From positions 1-50,329 of the forward strand of contig NZ_LVVY01000123.1 in NCBI RefSeq assembly GCF_001650025.1: a stretch of DNA of 50,329 nucleotides, written 5' to 3'. Shown here piece after piece: positions 43,396 to 50,329 of the stretch; the first letter of the stretch is position 1; each line of letters begins with the position of its first letter. Both the position numbers and the translations under genes were made by a program. The notes below the pieces were generated by a model. It had not been told where the DNA came from. It did no database searches and saw only the letters and a program-made list of their open reading frames with translations. The stretch comes from Devosia elaeis. GTDB taxonomy: Bacteria; Pseudomonadota; Alphaproteobacteria; Rhizobiales; Devosiaceae.

Positions 43396-44097
43396 TCAGG
43401 CCGTCTGGGCGAAGCGCTCGTCGAAGGCATAGCCGGCGCCGCGCACGGTGCGGATCGGGTCGGCTTCGCGGCCGCGATTGATGGCGCGGCGGAGGCGGCC
43501 GATATGGACGTCCACGGTACGCTCGTCGACATAGACGTCATTGCCCCAGACGCCGTCGAGCAGCTGTTCGCGCGAATAGACGCGGCCGGGATGGCGCATG
43601 AGATATTCGAGCAGGCGATATTCGGTGGGCCCCAGATGCACGTCGCGGCTGGCGCGGCGGACGCGATGGGTGGTGCGGTCGAGTTCGAGATCGCCGACCT
43701 TGAGGGCGGCCGTCACCAGGTTCGGATTGGCGCGGCGCAGCAGGGCCTGGATGCGGGCCACCAGTTCGGGCACCGAGAAGGGCTTGACCACGTAATCGTC
43801 GGCGCCGGTGGTGAGGCCGCGCACGCGCTCCTCTTCCTCGCCGCGGGCGGTGAGCATGATGATGGGCACGCGGGCGGTTTCCTCGCGGGCGCGCAGGCGC
43901 CGGCAGAGTTCAATGCCGGAAATCTCGGGCAGCATCCAATCGAGCAGGATGAGGTCCGGCAGTTTTTCGGCGATGGCCTGCTGGGCCTCGTCGCCGCTTT
44001 CGGCAGTCAGCACGCGAAAGCCTTCGGCTTCGAGATTGTAGCGGAGGAGGATCGCGATGTCGCTTTCGTCTTCGACGATGAGGATGGTCGCGGGCAT
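43396..44097 (-). CDS. phoB: Phosphate regulon response regulator PhoB
   Basis: OmpR-type response regulator activating genes under phosphate starvation. The 233-residue protein has a receiver domain with acidic residues E9, D10 and phosphoacceptor D53 (LILLDWMLPEISG), the conserved K in VVKPFSVPELVAR, and a C-terminal winged helix with GPTEYRLLEYLMRHPGRVYSREQLLDGVWG and DERTVDVHIGRLRRAI. ATG 44097 chosen with GGAG nine bases upstream; the frame is open to 44223. It closes the pst-phoU-phoB series. phoR is not in the window. Confidence 0.96.
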   Translation of the reverse strand: MPATILIVEDESDIAILLRYNLEAEGFRVLTAESGDEAQQAIAEKLPDLILLDWMLPEISGIELCRRLRAREETARVPIIMLTARGEEEERVRGLTTGADDYVVKPFSVPELVARIQALLRRANPNLVTAALKVGDLELDRTTHRVRRASRDVHLGPTEYRLLEYLMRHPGRVYSREQLLDGVWGNDVYVDERTVDVHIGRLRRAINRGREADPIRTVRGAGYAFDERFAQTA

Positions 44098-44150
44098 GTG
44101 GATGTGCTCCGTCGGTCGGACTCCCGGTGGGAGCCGATGGTTTTGGTGTT

Positions 44151-44249
44151 GCCTCCCTCCCCCTTGAGGGGAGGGCCGGGGAGGGGGTGGTTCAGCGATT
44201 AGCCGCGCGACCCCCACCCTCATTCCCTCCCCTCAAGGGGGAGGGAGGC
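44151..44249. repeat. REPIN-like 25-bp inverted repeat between phoU and phoB
   Basis: Perfect 25-bp inverted arms (44151-44175 and 44225-44249), each itself containing a ctcccc-ttga-ggggag-type hairpin. They flank about 49 bases including a ggtgg/ccacc pair. It is the largest copy of the CTCC/GGAG family (others at 7598 and 50064). It lies inside the phoU-phoB gap and could lower readthrough into phoB. Confidence 0.8.
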
Positions 44250-44273
44250 GCAGATTGATGCGCCAGCGTTCGA

Positions 44274-44984
44274 TCACGCCTTGATCTGTTGCCGCTGCAA
44301 TTCCTGGACGTCGGCGGTGAGCTGCTTGCCGGTGGCCAGGTAATAGGCGCGTTCGGCGATATTGGTGGCGTGGTCGCCGATGCGTTCGAGGTTCTTGGCG
44401 CAGAACAGCAGGTGGGTGCAGGTGGTGATGTTGCGCGGGTCTTCCAGCATGTAGGTCAGCAGCTCGCGGAACAGCGAGGTGTGCATGGCATCGACCTCGT
44501 CGTCGCGATTGCAGACTTCCACCGCTTCGGCGGCCTCGCGATTGGCATAGGCGTCGAGCGCATCCTTGACCTGGCGCAGCACCAGGGCGGTCATGTTCTT
44601 GACGCCGTTGTAGAAGGTGGGCTGCAGGTTGATGCCTTCGAGCTTGAGCGAGCGGCGGGCGAGCTGCTTGGCCATGTCGCCGATGCGTTCGAGATCGTTG
44701 GCGACGTGGATGGCGGTGATGATCGCGCGCAGGTCCGAGGCCATGGGCTGGCGGCGGGCGATCATGGACACGGACATCTCGTCGATCTTGCGCTGCATGT
44801 CGTCGATGCGCTGGTCGGCGATGATGGTGACGTCCGCCAGTTCGCGATCGAGCCGGAGCAGGGCGCGGGTGCCGTTTTCGATGGCGACCTCGACCTGGCC
44901 GCCCATTTCGGCAATGGCCTGGGCGAGGGCGAGCAGCTCCTCGTTATAGGAGGTGACGATGTGTTCGGCGCCGGTATTGGGCAT
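44274..44984 (-). CDS. phoU: Phosphate signalling protein PhoU
   Basis: A 236-residue all-helical protein with two three-helix repeats that couples PstSCAB to PhoR/PhoB signalling. The metal-binding E-x3-D-x3-(N) type motifs are visible in AIHVANDLERIGDMAKQLARRSL and LLFCAKNLERIGDHATNIAERAYYLATGK. GGGAG ribosome-binding site. It is 14 bases downstream of pstB. Confidence 0.96.
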   Translation of the reverse strand: MPNTGAEHIVTSYNEELLALAQAIAEMGGQVEVAIENGTRALLRLDRELADVTIIADQRIDDMQRKIDEMSVSMIARRQPMASDLRAIITAIHVANDLERIGDMAKQLARRSLKLEGINLQPTFYNGVKNMTALVLRQVKDALDAYANREAAEAVEVCNRDDEVDAMHTSLFRELLTYMLEDPRNITTCTHLLFCAKNLERIGDHATNIAERAYYLATGKQLTADVQELQRQQIKA

Positions 44985-44998
44985 GGTTTCTCTCCCGA

Positions 44999-45841
44999 TC
45001 AGCCGATGCGGCCCATGATGTAGTCCTGGGTCTGCTTGTTCACCGGATTGGTGAAGATGTCCTCGGTGTCACCCTGTTCGATGAGGTTGCCCAGGTGGAA
45101 GAAGGCGGTCTTCTGGCTGACGCGCGCCGCCTGCTGCATGGAATGGGTGACGATGACGATGGTGTAATTGGTGCGCAGCTCGTCGATCAGCTCCTCGATG
45201 ATGGCGGTGGCGATCGGGTCGAGGGCCGAGCAGGGCTCGTCCATGAGGATGACCTCGGGGCCCACGGCGATGGCGCGGGCAATGCAGAGGCGCTGCTGCT
45301 GGCCGCCGGAGAGACCGGTGCCGGGCTCGTTGAGGCGATCCTTGACCTCTTCGAAAAGGCCGGCCTTGCGCAGGGAGGAGATGACGATCTCGTCGAGGTC
45401 CGCCTTGTTGCGGGCCAGGCCGTGAATGCGCGGGCCATAGGCGACATTGTCGTAGATCGACTTGGGGAAAGGATTGGGCTTCTGGAACACCATGCCGACG
45501 CGGGCGCGCAGCTCGACCACGTCGAGATCGGGGGCATAGATGTCCTGTCCGTCCAGCTCGATGCGGCCGCCGACCCTGGCGCCCTCGATGGTGTCGTTCA
45601 TGCGGTTGATGCAGCGCAGGAAGGTGGACTTGCCGCAACCCGAGGGGCCGATAAAGGCGGTGACGGCGCGGTCCGGAATGTCGATCGAAATGCCGTGCAG
45701 GGCCTGCTTGGCACCGTAATGCACGGTGACGTCGCGGGCGGTGAGGCGAATGGGGTGATCGATCATATCGGCGGGGTCCAGGTTGGCGCTCAGGGTCTGG
45801 TCGGTCATCTTAACCTTGCCGGCAAGCATATCCATTTTCAT
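44999..45841 (-). CDS. pstB: Phosphate ABC transporter ATP-binding protein PstB
   Basis: ATPase of the high-affinity phosphate importer, 280 residues. Walker [11 protein letters not shown]-loop [21 protein letters not shown], signature [16 protein letters not shown], Walker [14 protein letters not shown], switch [11 protein letters not shown] short N-terminal extension before [18 protein letters not shown] is common in this group. Three in-frame ATGs occur at 45844, 45841 and 45835 behind AAGGAGT; the middle one is a compromise on spacing. Confidence 0.97.
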   Translation of the reverse strand: MKMDMLAGKVKMTDQTLSANLDPADMIDHPIRLTARDVTVHYGAKQALHGISIDIPDRAVTAFIGPSGCGKSTFLRCINRMNDTIEGARVGGRIELDGQDIYAPDLDVVELRARVGMVFQKPNPFPKSIYDNVAYGPRIHGLARNKADLDEIVISSLRKAGLFEEVKDRLNEPGTGLSGGQQQRLCIARAIAVGPEVILMDEPCSALDPIATAIIEELIDELRTNYTIVIVTHSMQQAARVSQKTAFFHLGNLIEQGDTEDIFTNPVNKQTQDYIMGRIG

Positions 45842-45849
45842 CATACTCC

Positions 45850-47205
45850 TTAAGCGCGCTTTTCGAGGCGGGAGCGCAGGAAGATCGCGATGGCGTTCAG
45901 CGTGATCATGAAGGCGAGCAGCACCATGATGGCGGCGGAGGTGCGCGGCTCGAAGAAATTGCGGTTCTCGTTGCCCTGCCAGAGATAGATCTGCACGGGC
46001 AGGGCGGTGGCCTGTTCGATGGGCGTGCCCGGCACCGAGGCGACGAAGGCGTTCATGCCGATGAGCAGGAGCGGGGCCGTCTCGCCCATGGCCTGGGCCA
46101 CGCCGATGATGGTGGCGGTGAGGATGGAGGGGAAGGTGACCGGCAGGACGTGGTGGAACACCATCTGCGTCTTGGACGCGCCCATGCCCAGGGCCGCCTG
46201 GCGGAGCGCCGGGGAGACGCCCTTCAGGGCCGCGCGGGTGGCGATGATGATGGTGGGCAGGGTCATCAGGGTCAGCACCAGGCCGCCGGCCAGCGGGGCC
46301 GAGAGCGGCAGGCGGAACCAGTTGATGAACACGGCGGCGCCGAGCAGGCCGAAGACGATGGAGGGCACGGCGGCGAGGTTGTTGATATTGACCTCGATGA
46401 GGTCGGTGAGACGCGATTTGGGCGCGAATTCCTCGAGATAGATGGCGCTGCCCACCCCGAGCGGCACGGCGAGTATGATGACGATGAGCATCATCCAGAA
46501 CGTGCCCATGAGCGCGCCGAGCAGGCCGGCGGAGGCAGGGGCGGAGCGGGAATCGACATTGGTGAACAGCGACCAGGCAAAGCCCTGGGTGATGGTGCCG
46601 TTCTCCTCGAAGATGTCGATGAGGGCGCGGGCCGGGGCGGACAGCTGCTGCTGGCTATCGCCCAGGTCGCGGTTGATATTGCCCTTGACCCAGTTGTCGG
46701 TATTGGCCGAGGCGAGCAGATCGACCTGGGCGGTCTGGCCGAGCAGGGCCGGATTGGCCACGAAGAGTTCACGCACGCGGTGGCGGGCATCGCTCTCGGT
46801 GATGGTCAGGAGCTGGCGGCTGTCGATCTCGAAACCGGCCGGGGCGGCATTGCGCAGGGCGGCCTCGACGACATTGTTCCAGTTGAGCATGGCCACCTGG
46901 CGTTCCCAGCCGAGGCGCGCGGCGCGGAAATCGGCGTCGGACTGGCCGGGCGCGTGCTCGGGCGCCGGATCGACCTTGAGCAATTCGGGATCGAAGGCGA
47001 CTTCCAGCCGGATATTGGACTGGGTGAAGGCCGGGATGCCCTTGCGCAGCACATCGGTGAACAGCAGGGCGACGAAGCCCAGCGCCAGGCAGATGGCCAG
47101 GATGCCGAAGAAGCGGAACAGGCGCTCGCCCAGGTGGCGACGGCTGAGGCCGGCCCGCACGCGCTGGCGGCGGATCGCCGCGGAGTCGAGGCTGGTATCG
47201 GTCAT
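45850..47205 (-). CDS. pstA: Phosphate ABC transporter permease PstA, long form
   Basis: Inner-membrane permease, 451 residues, much longer than the roughly 300 of E. coli PstA. The extra length is a periplasmic insertion after the first helix (about 55-215) containing the DUF3333-type region typical of Rhizobiales PstA. The core permease domain has [35 protein letters not shown] and the EAA-like loop [23 protein letters not shown]. The start overlaps the pstC stop (ATGA). Confidence 0.95.
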   Translation of the reverse strand: MTDTSLDSAAIRRQRVRAGLSRRHLGERLFRFFGILAICLALGFVALLFTDVLRKGIPAFTQSNIRLEVAFDPELLKVDPAPEHAPGQSDADFRAARLGWERQVAMLNWNNVVEAALRNAAPAGFEIDSRQLLTITESDARHRVRELFVANPALLGQTAQVDLLASANTDNWVKGNINRDLGDSQQQLSAPARALIDIFEENGTITQGFAWSLFTNVDSRSAPASAGLLGALMGTFWMMLIVIILAVPLGVGSAIYLEEFAPKSRLTDLIEVNINNLAAVPSIVFGLLGAAVFINWFRLPLSAPLAGGLVLTLMTLPTIIIATRAALKGVSPALRQAALGMGASKTQMVFHHVLPVTFPSILTATIIGVAQAMGETAPLLLIGMNAFVASVPGTPIEQATALPVQIYLWQGNENRNFFEPRTSAAIMVLLAFMITLNAIAIFLRSRLEKRA

Positions 47206-48581
47206 TCGTACTGCTCCCGGAAGCGGCGGACGATGTAGAGGGCGACGATGTTGAGGCACAGCGTCATGATGAAGAGCGTGAGGCCCAGGGCGAAGGCGAC
47301 TAGGGATTGGGGTCCGGTGAAGTCGGTGTCGCCGGTGAGCTGATTGACGATGGAAACGGTGATGGTGGAGACGGGCTCCAGCGGATTGCCGCGCAGGATG
47401 GGCGCATTGCCGGCCGCCAGCACCACGATCATGGTTTCGCCGATGGCGCGGCTGACCGCGAGCAGGAAGGCGCCGACAATGCCGGGCAGGGCGGCGGGCA
47501 ACAGCACGTTGCGGATGGTTTCGGACTGGGTGGCGCCCAGGCCATAGGCGCCGTCGCGCAGGGTGCGTGGCACCTGGTTGAGAATGTCGTCGGAGAGCGA
47601 GGAGATGAAAGGGATGATCATCACGCCCATGACGAGACCGGCGGTCAGCGCGCTGGTGGCGCTGATATTGAGGCCGACGGCCGTACCGAAATCGCGCAGG
47701 AAGGGACCGACGGTGACCAGGGCGAAGAAGCCGTAGACGATGGTGGGAATGCCGGCCAGGACCTCGATGATCGGCTTGACCACCCGGCGCACATTGGCAT
47801 GGGCATATTGGTTGAGATAGATCGCGGCCATCAGGCCCACCGGCACCGCCACCAGCATGGCGATAGCCGAAATCATCAGCGTGCCGGCCAGCAGGGGGAG
47901 GAGACCGTACTGGCCCGCATCGCCGGCACCGGTGGAGCTGAATCTCGGCGCCCAGACGGTGCCGAAGAAGAAATCGAGCGGATTGACATAGGTGAAGAAG
48001 CGGAAGGCTTCGGTGACCAGCGAGGCGACGATGCCCAGGGTGGTGAGGATGGCCACGGCCGAGCAGGCGATCAGCGCCCAGGAAATGAACCGCTCGACCT
48101 CGTTGCGGGCGCGCAGGCGGGCATTGATGCGGCGGCGGGCGAAGAGCAGGCCCAGAATGCCCAGGCCGGCGGCGGCCGCCACCATGATGAGGAAGGACAG
48201 GAGCTGGAAGCGGGCAAGATTTTCGCCGGCGGCCTGCTCGAAGGGACGCAATTCACCGGTGACGCCGAAGCCGGAGGCCAGATCGCGGATGCGCTGCATC
48301 TGCTGGTTCAGCCCGACCTGATCGAGGCTGGTCAGCACATCGGTGGGGATTTGCGAGACGATGTACCAATGGGTGACGCCGGGCGAGAAGAAGGCCCAGA
48401 CGGCCAGGACCAGAACGGCCGGGATCAGCGTCCAGAGCGCGACCAGCGTGCCGTGATATTGACCGCGCGAATGCACGCGCAAACCATTGGGGGTGGCGAG
48501 GGCGCGGCTTTTGGACCAGCCCATCTGGTAGGCGAGGCCGAGCAGGACGATGAGCAGACCGGCAATTATGAAAGTGTTCAC
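47202..48581 (-). CDS. pstC: Phosphate ABC transporter permease PstC, long form
   Basis: Inner-membrane permease, 459 residues, with an N-terminal extension of extra helices and periplasmic loops (about 1-175) not found in E. coli PstC. The core contains YLNQYAHANVRRVVKPIIEVLAGIPTIVYGFFALVTVGP and the EAA-like LRDGAYGLGATQSETIRNVLLPAALPGIVGA. Transcribed after pstS, separated by a 72-base gap with a strong hairpin. Confidence 0.95.
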   Translation of the reverse strand: MNTFIIAGLLIVLLGLAYQMGWSKSRALATPNGLRVHSRGQYHGTLVALWTLIPAVLVLAVWAFFSPGVTHWYIVSQIPTDVLTSLDQVGLNQQMQRIRDLASGFGVTGELRPFEQAAGENLARFQLLSFLIMVAAAAGLGILGLLFARRRINARLRARNEVERFISWALIACSAVAILTTLGIVASLVTEAFRFFTYVNPLDFFFGTVWAPRFSSTGAGDAGQYGLLPLLAGTLMISAIAMLVAVPVGLMAAIYLNQYAHANVRRVVKPIIEVLAGIPTIVYGFFALVTVGPFLRDFGTAVGLNISATSALTAGLVMGVMIIPFISSLSDDILNQVPRTLRDGAYGLGATQSETIRNVLLPAALPGIVGAFLLAVSRAIGETMIVVLAAGNAPILRGNPLEPVSTITVSIVNQLTGDTDFTGPQSLVAFALGLTLFIMTLCLNIVALYIVRRFREQYE

Positions 48582-48616
48582 TTGACGCGCTTTCCTGGCT
48601 GACCCGGAAGAAGAAA

Positions 48617-48640
48617 GGGCCGCCGGTTTCCCGGCGGCCC
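48617..48640 (-). terminator. Hairpin between pstS and pstC (partial terminator)
   Basis: Perfect 10-bp GC stem gggccgccgg (48617-48626) / ccggcggccc (48631-48640). On the minus strand it is followed by tttcttcttcc. A leaky terminator here would give more PstS than membrane subunits and would protect the pstS mRNA 3' end, as known in other binding-protein operons. Confidence 0.7.
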
Positions 48641-48653
48641 AATCCGTTTGCGA

Positions 48654-49673
48654 TTACTGGCCGGCCTGGAAGGCGGCGAGCACTTCGGCGGTGACATCGG
48701 CCGGCTGCGGGATCAGGCCCGCGGATTCCAGGATGCCGCCATTGCCCGAGACGCCCTCGGACAGGAAGTATTCGGTGAATTCGGCCAGGCCCGGGACCAC
48801 GCCGATATGCTGGCCCTTGACGTAGAAGTAGAGGGGGCGGCTGACCGGATATTCGCCGGCGGCAACGGTTTCCAGCGAGGGGGTGACGCCGTCGACGGTG
48901 GCGACCTTGAGGGTGTCGCGGTTCTGGTCGTAGAAGGACAGGCCGAAGACGCCGACAGTGTTCGGATCGGCGGTCAGGCGGGCCAGGGTCTCGGTGTAGT
49001 CACCGGCGATCTCGACCACGACGTCCTGACGGAAGGTGGTTTCGACGGCTTCGAGTTCCTCGTCGGACAGGCCTTCGGGCAGTTCGGCGGCTTCGGCGCC
49101 GGGGGTCACGACGCGTTCCTGGAAGACTTCACGGGTGCCGTGGTTGGAGCCCGGAATGGCCAGCGCGATCGGCTGGTTCGGCAGGGACGGATCGACCTGG
49201 TCCCAGGTGGTGTAGGGATTGTCGACGAGCTCGCCATCGACCGGCACCTTGGCGGCAATGGCCTTGAACACCTGAACCGGGGTCAGTGCGAAGTCGGGGC
49301 CATTGGCCGAGGAGGCGAAGACGATGCCGTCGAAGCCGAACTGGACTTCGCGGATATCGGTCACGCCATTGGCGGTGCAGGCTTCGCGCTCGCTGTCGCG
49401 GATCGGACGGGAGGCATTGGCGATGTCGATGGTGTTGTCGCCGACGCCTTCACAGAACTGGCGGAAGCCGCCGCCCGTGCCGCCGGAGCCGACGACGGGG
49501 GTCTTGAATTCGGGGAAGGTGGCGCCGAATTCCTCGGCGACGATGGAGGCGAAGGGCAGGACCGTCGAGGAGCCGGCGATCTGGATGGTGTCGCGCGACT
49601 GGGCATAGGCGGCATTGGTGCCGAAGGCGGCGAGCGCGATGACAGCGGCACTGGCGTAGAGTGCGGTCTTCAT
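48654..49673 (-). CDS. pstS: Phosphate-binding periplasmic protein PstS
   Basis: High-affinity phosphate-binding protein, 339 residues with a Sec signal peptide (1-24, AYAQ). The mature start RDTIQIAGSSTVLPFASIVAEEFG and the phosphate site GSGGTGGGFRQFCEGVGDNTIDIANASRPI are typical of the family. The ATG at 49673 is chosen by the signal peptide; the frame extends to 49748. It is the first gene of the pst operon behind two Pho boxes. Confidence 0.97.
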   Translation of the reverse strand: MKTALYASAAVIALAAFGTNAAYAQSRDTIQIAGSSTVLPFASIVAEEFGATFPEFKTPVVGSGGTGGGFRQFCEGVGDNTIDIANASRPIRDSEREACTANGVTDIREVQFGFDGIVFASSANGPDFALTPVQVFKAIAAKVPVDGELVDNPYTTWDQVDPSLPNQPIALAIPGSNHGTREVFQERVVTPGAEAAELPEGLSDEELEAVETTFRQDVVVEIAGDYTETLARLTADPNTVGVFGLSFYDQNRDTLKVATVDGVTPSLETVAAGEYPVSRPLYFYVKGQHIGVVPGLAEFTEYFLSEGVSGNGGILESAGLIPQPADVTAEVLAAFQAGQ

Positions 49674-49759
49674 GGAAGTTCCCTTTCGGAATTCATTGCA
49701 AACATGGCCAGCCGCTGGATCGGGCCGCCCTGTGACGCGGCAGACCATAGGAGCGCCCG

Positions 49760-49777
49760 GCGACAGTTTTATTGCAG
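49760..49777 (-). promoter_or_regulatory. Pho box 2 upstream of pstS
   Basis: Minus-strand ctgcaataaaactgtcgc agrees with the PhoB consensus CTGTCATAAAACTGTCAT at 14 of 18 positions. It starts exactly 22 bp from box 1, two turns of the PhoB half-site spacing. Confidence 0.75.
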
Positions 49778-49781
49778 TTGC

Positions 49782-49799
49782 ATGACTGGTTTATGACAG
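49782..49799 (-). promoter_or_regulatory. Pho box 1 upstream of pstS
   Basis: Minus-strand ctgtcataaaccagtcat agrees with the PhoB consensus at 16 of 18 positions, with both 7-bp direct half-sites recognisable. It lies about 110 bases upstream of the pstS start codon. Confidence 0.88.
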
Positions 49800-50063
49800 G
49801 CTAAGCAGCTGAAATATATTCATTTATTTGGGAATAAATATCCGGAGACCGGCATTTGTGACAGGCGGATATGTCGGTCTGCAAGGGGCGGCGGGCGAGT
49901 CTGGCGGGGTGAAAACAGTACTTGTGCCATCGTCAGTGTCAGCTTGTTTGGCGATCGGACGGGACTCCGTCACATCGGGACGTGGTTTCTTGGCCTCTCC
50001 CCGCCAAAGGCAGGGCCATCGGCCATGGGCCGATAGGACCGGGGGAGCCATCCCCCTCCCCAG

Positions 50064-50083
50064 CCCTCCCCGCAAGGGGAGGG
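50064..50083. repeat. CCCTCCCC palindrome
   Basis: Perfect 8-bp stem ccctcccc / ggggaggg around gcaa; same family as 7598-7623 and 44151-44249. Confidence 0.6.
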
Positions 50084-50168
50084 TGCCGGGCCGGCGTAGG
50101 AGACGCAAATACTGCCTCATACCGGATGCGGCGCTGCGTTTGACGTGAGATCCCGCCTCCTCCTCAGG

Positions 50169-50323
50169 TCGTCACCCTCGGGCTTGACCCGAGGGCGCTT
50201 ACAGGCTTGAGCCGGTGCCGTGGGACGGGTGGCGACTGGCTCTCGCATCAGGCCCGCGGGCAGTTCGGTGGGGGGGGGGAGGCCGGCAAGGAAGAGCCCT
50301 CGGGTCAAGCCCGAGGGTGACGA
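50169..50323. repeat. REPIN-like element (GTCACCCTCGGG family), copy 2
   Basis: Two inverted 27-base units (50169-50195 and 50297-50323) that match the units at 12491-12573 with one to three differences. The spacer here is 101 bases, against 29 in copy 1. The outer gtcac tags and the agagccctcggg junction are conserved. Confidence 0.75.
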
Positions 50324-50329
50324 GCGGTG

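Larger units (their letters stand above)
49824..50329. other. Gap beyond the pst promoter, repeats only
   Basis: About 500 bases without a credible gene. It begins near an AT-rich inverted repeat (49822-49839), then has a CTCC/GGAG palindrome (50064-50083), a run of ten G at 50270-50279 and a REPIN-like pair (50169-50323). A phoR gene, often upstream of pstS in related bacteria, is not seen before the window ends. Confidence 0.7.

Overview
The window is a high-GC, gene-dense chromosomal segment from an alphaproteobacterium, most likely of the order Hyphomicrobiales. The genes suggesting this are the long-form PstC and PstA, a dnaG-rpoD pair followed by small DUF2442 and HlyU-like genes, a long-spacer sigma-70, and a Pro/Glu-rich OmpA-family protein. 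A Devosia-like genus is my guess from overall gene content and cannot be proven here. The first 35 bases are not genomic: positions 3-35 match the Illumina Nextera read-1 transposase adapter, so base 1 is an artefactual contig end.

Layout. 0.1-2.6 kb: a secreted small protein, then the flagellar stator genes motA-motB. 2.6-5.3 kb: an ABC exporter (ATPase plus permease) coupled to a GNAT acetyltransferase. 5.4-6.4 kb: divergent ohr/ohrR with an AT-rich operator. 6.5-9.7 kb: a secreted RNase T2 and a Tat-exported 2',3'-cyclic nucleotide phosphodiesterase, which together look like an RNA-scavenging pair. 9.9-12.5 kb: divergent KDG kinase and a mannitol-dehydrogenase-family (fructuronate reductase-like) gene, both of hexuronate catabolism. 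12.7-21.3 kb: mixed housekeeping and membrane genes (YpfJ-type metallopeptidase, cupin, carA, YqeY, diguanylate cyclase, MFS transporter, HdeD-like, YihY/BrkB). 21.6-26.7 kb: dnaG-rpoD and small genes. 26.7-31.7 kb: LLM oxidoreductase, DUF533 protein, a Pro/Ala-rich anchored protein and a 765-residue OmpA-family protein. 31.9-34.8 kb: YjbQ, TauE-like permease, SIMPL protein and a hypothetical membrane protein. 34.9-37.5 kb: an FAH-family dehydratase and a 2-oxoglutarate semialdehyde dehydrogenase, the lower half of a Weimberg-type pentose pathway. 37.6-43.4 kb: paired YdcZ transporters, a phosphotransferase, SulP transporter, ornithine cyclodeaminase-like gene, and ArsR/NIPSNAP/monooxygenase genes. 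43.4-49.8 kb: pstSCAB-phoU-phoB behind two tandem Pho boxes.

Intergenic gaps carry at least three families of palindromic dispersed repeats (REP/REPIN-like). I saw no tRNA, rRNA, CRISPR array, transposase, prophage or defence cluster. Most of the window is ordinary core genome. The observations most worth following are the duplicated C-x10-C module and Asn-rich stalk in the OmpA-family protein, a perfect 16-bp palindrome overlapping the ribosome-binding site of the pentose-acid gene pair, the RNase T2/CpdB pairing, and the repeat families. I did not find clear evidence of an entirely new system.
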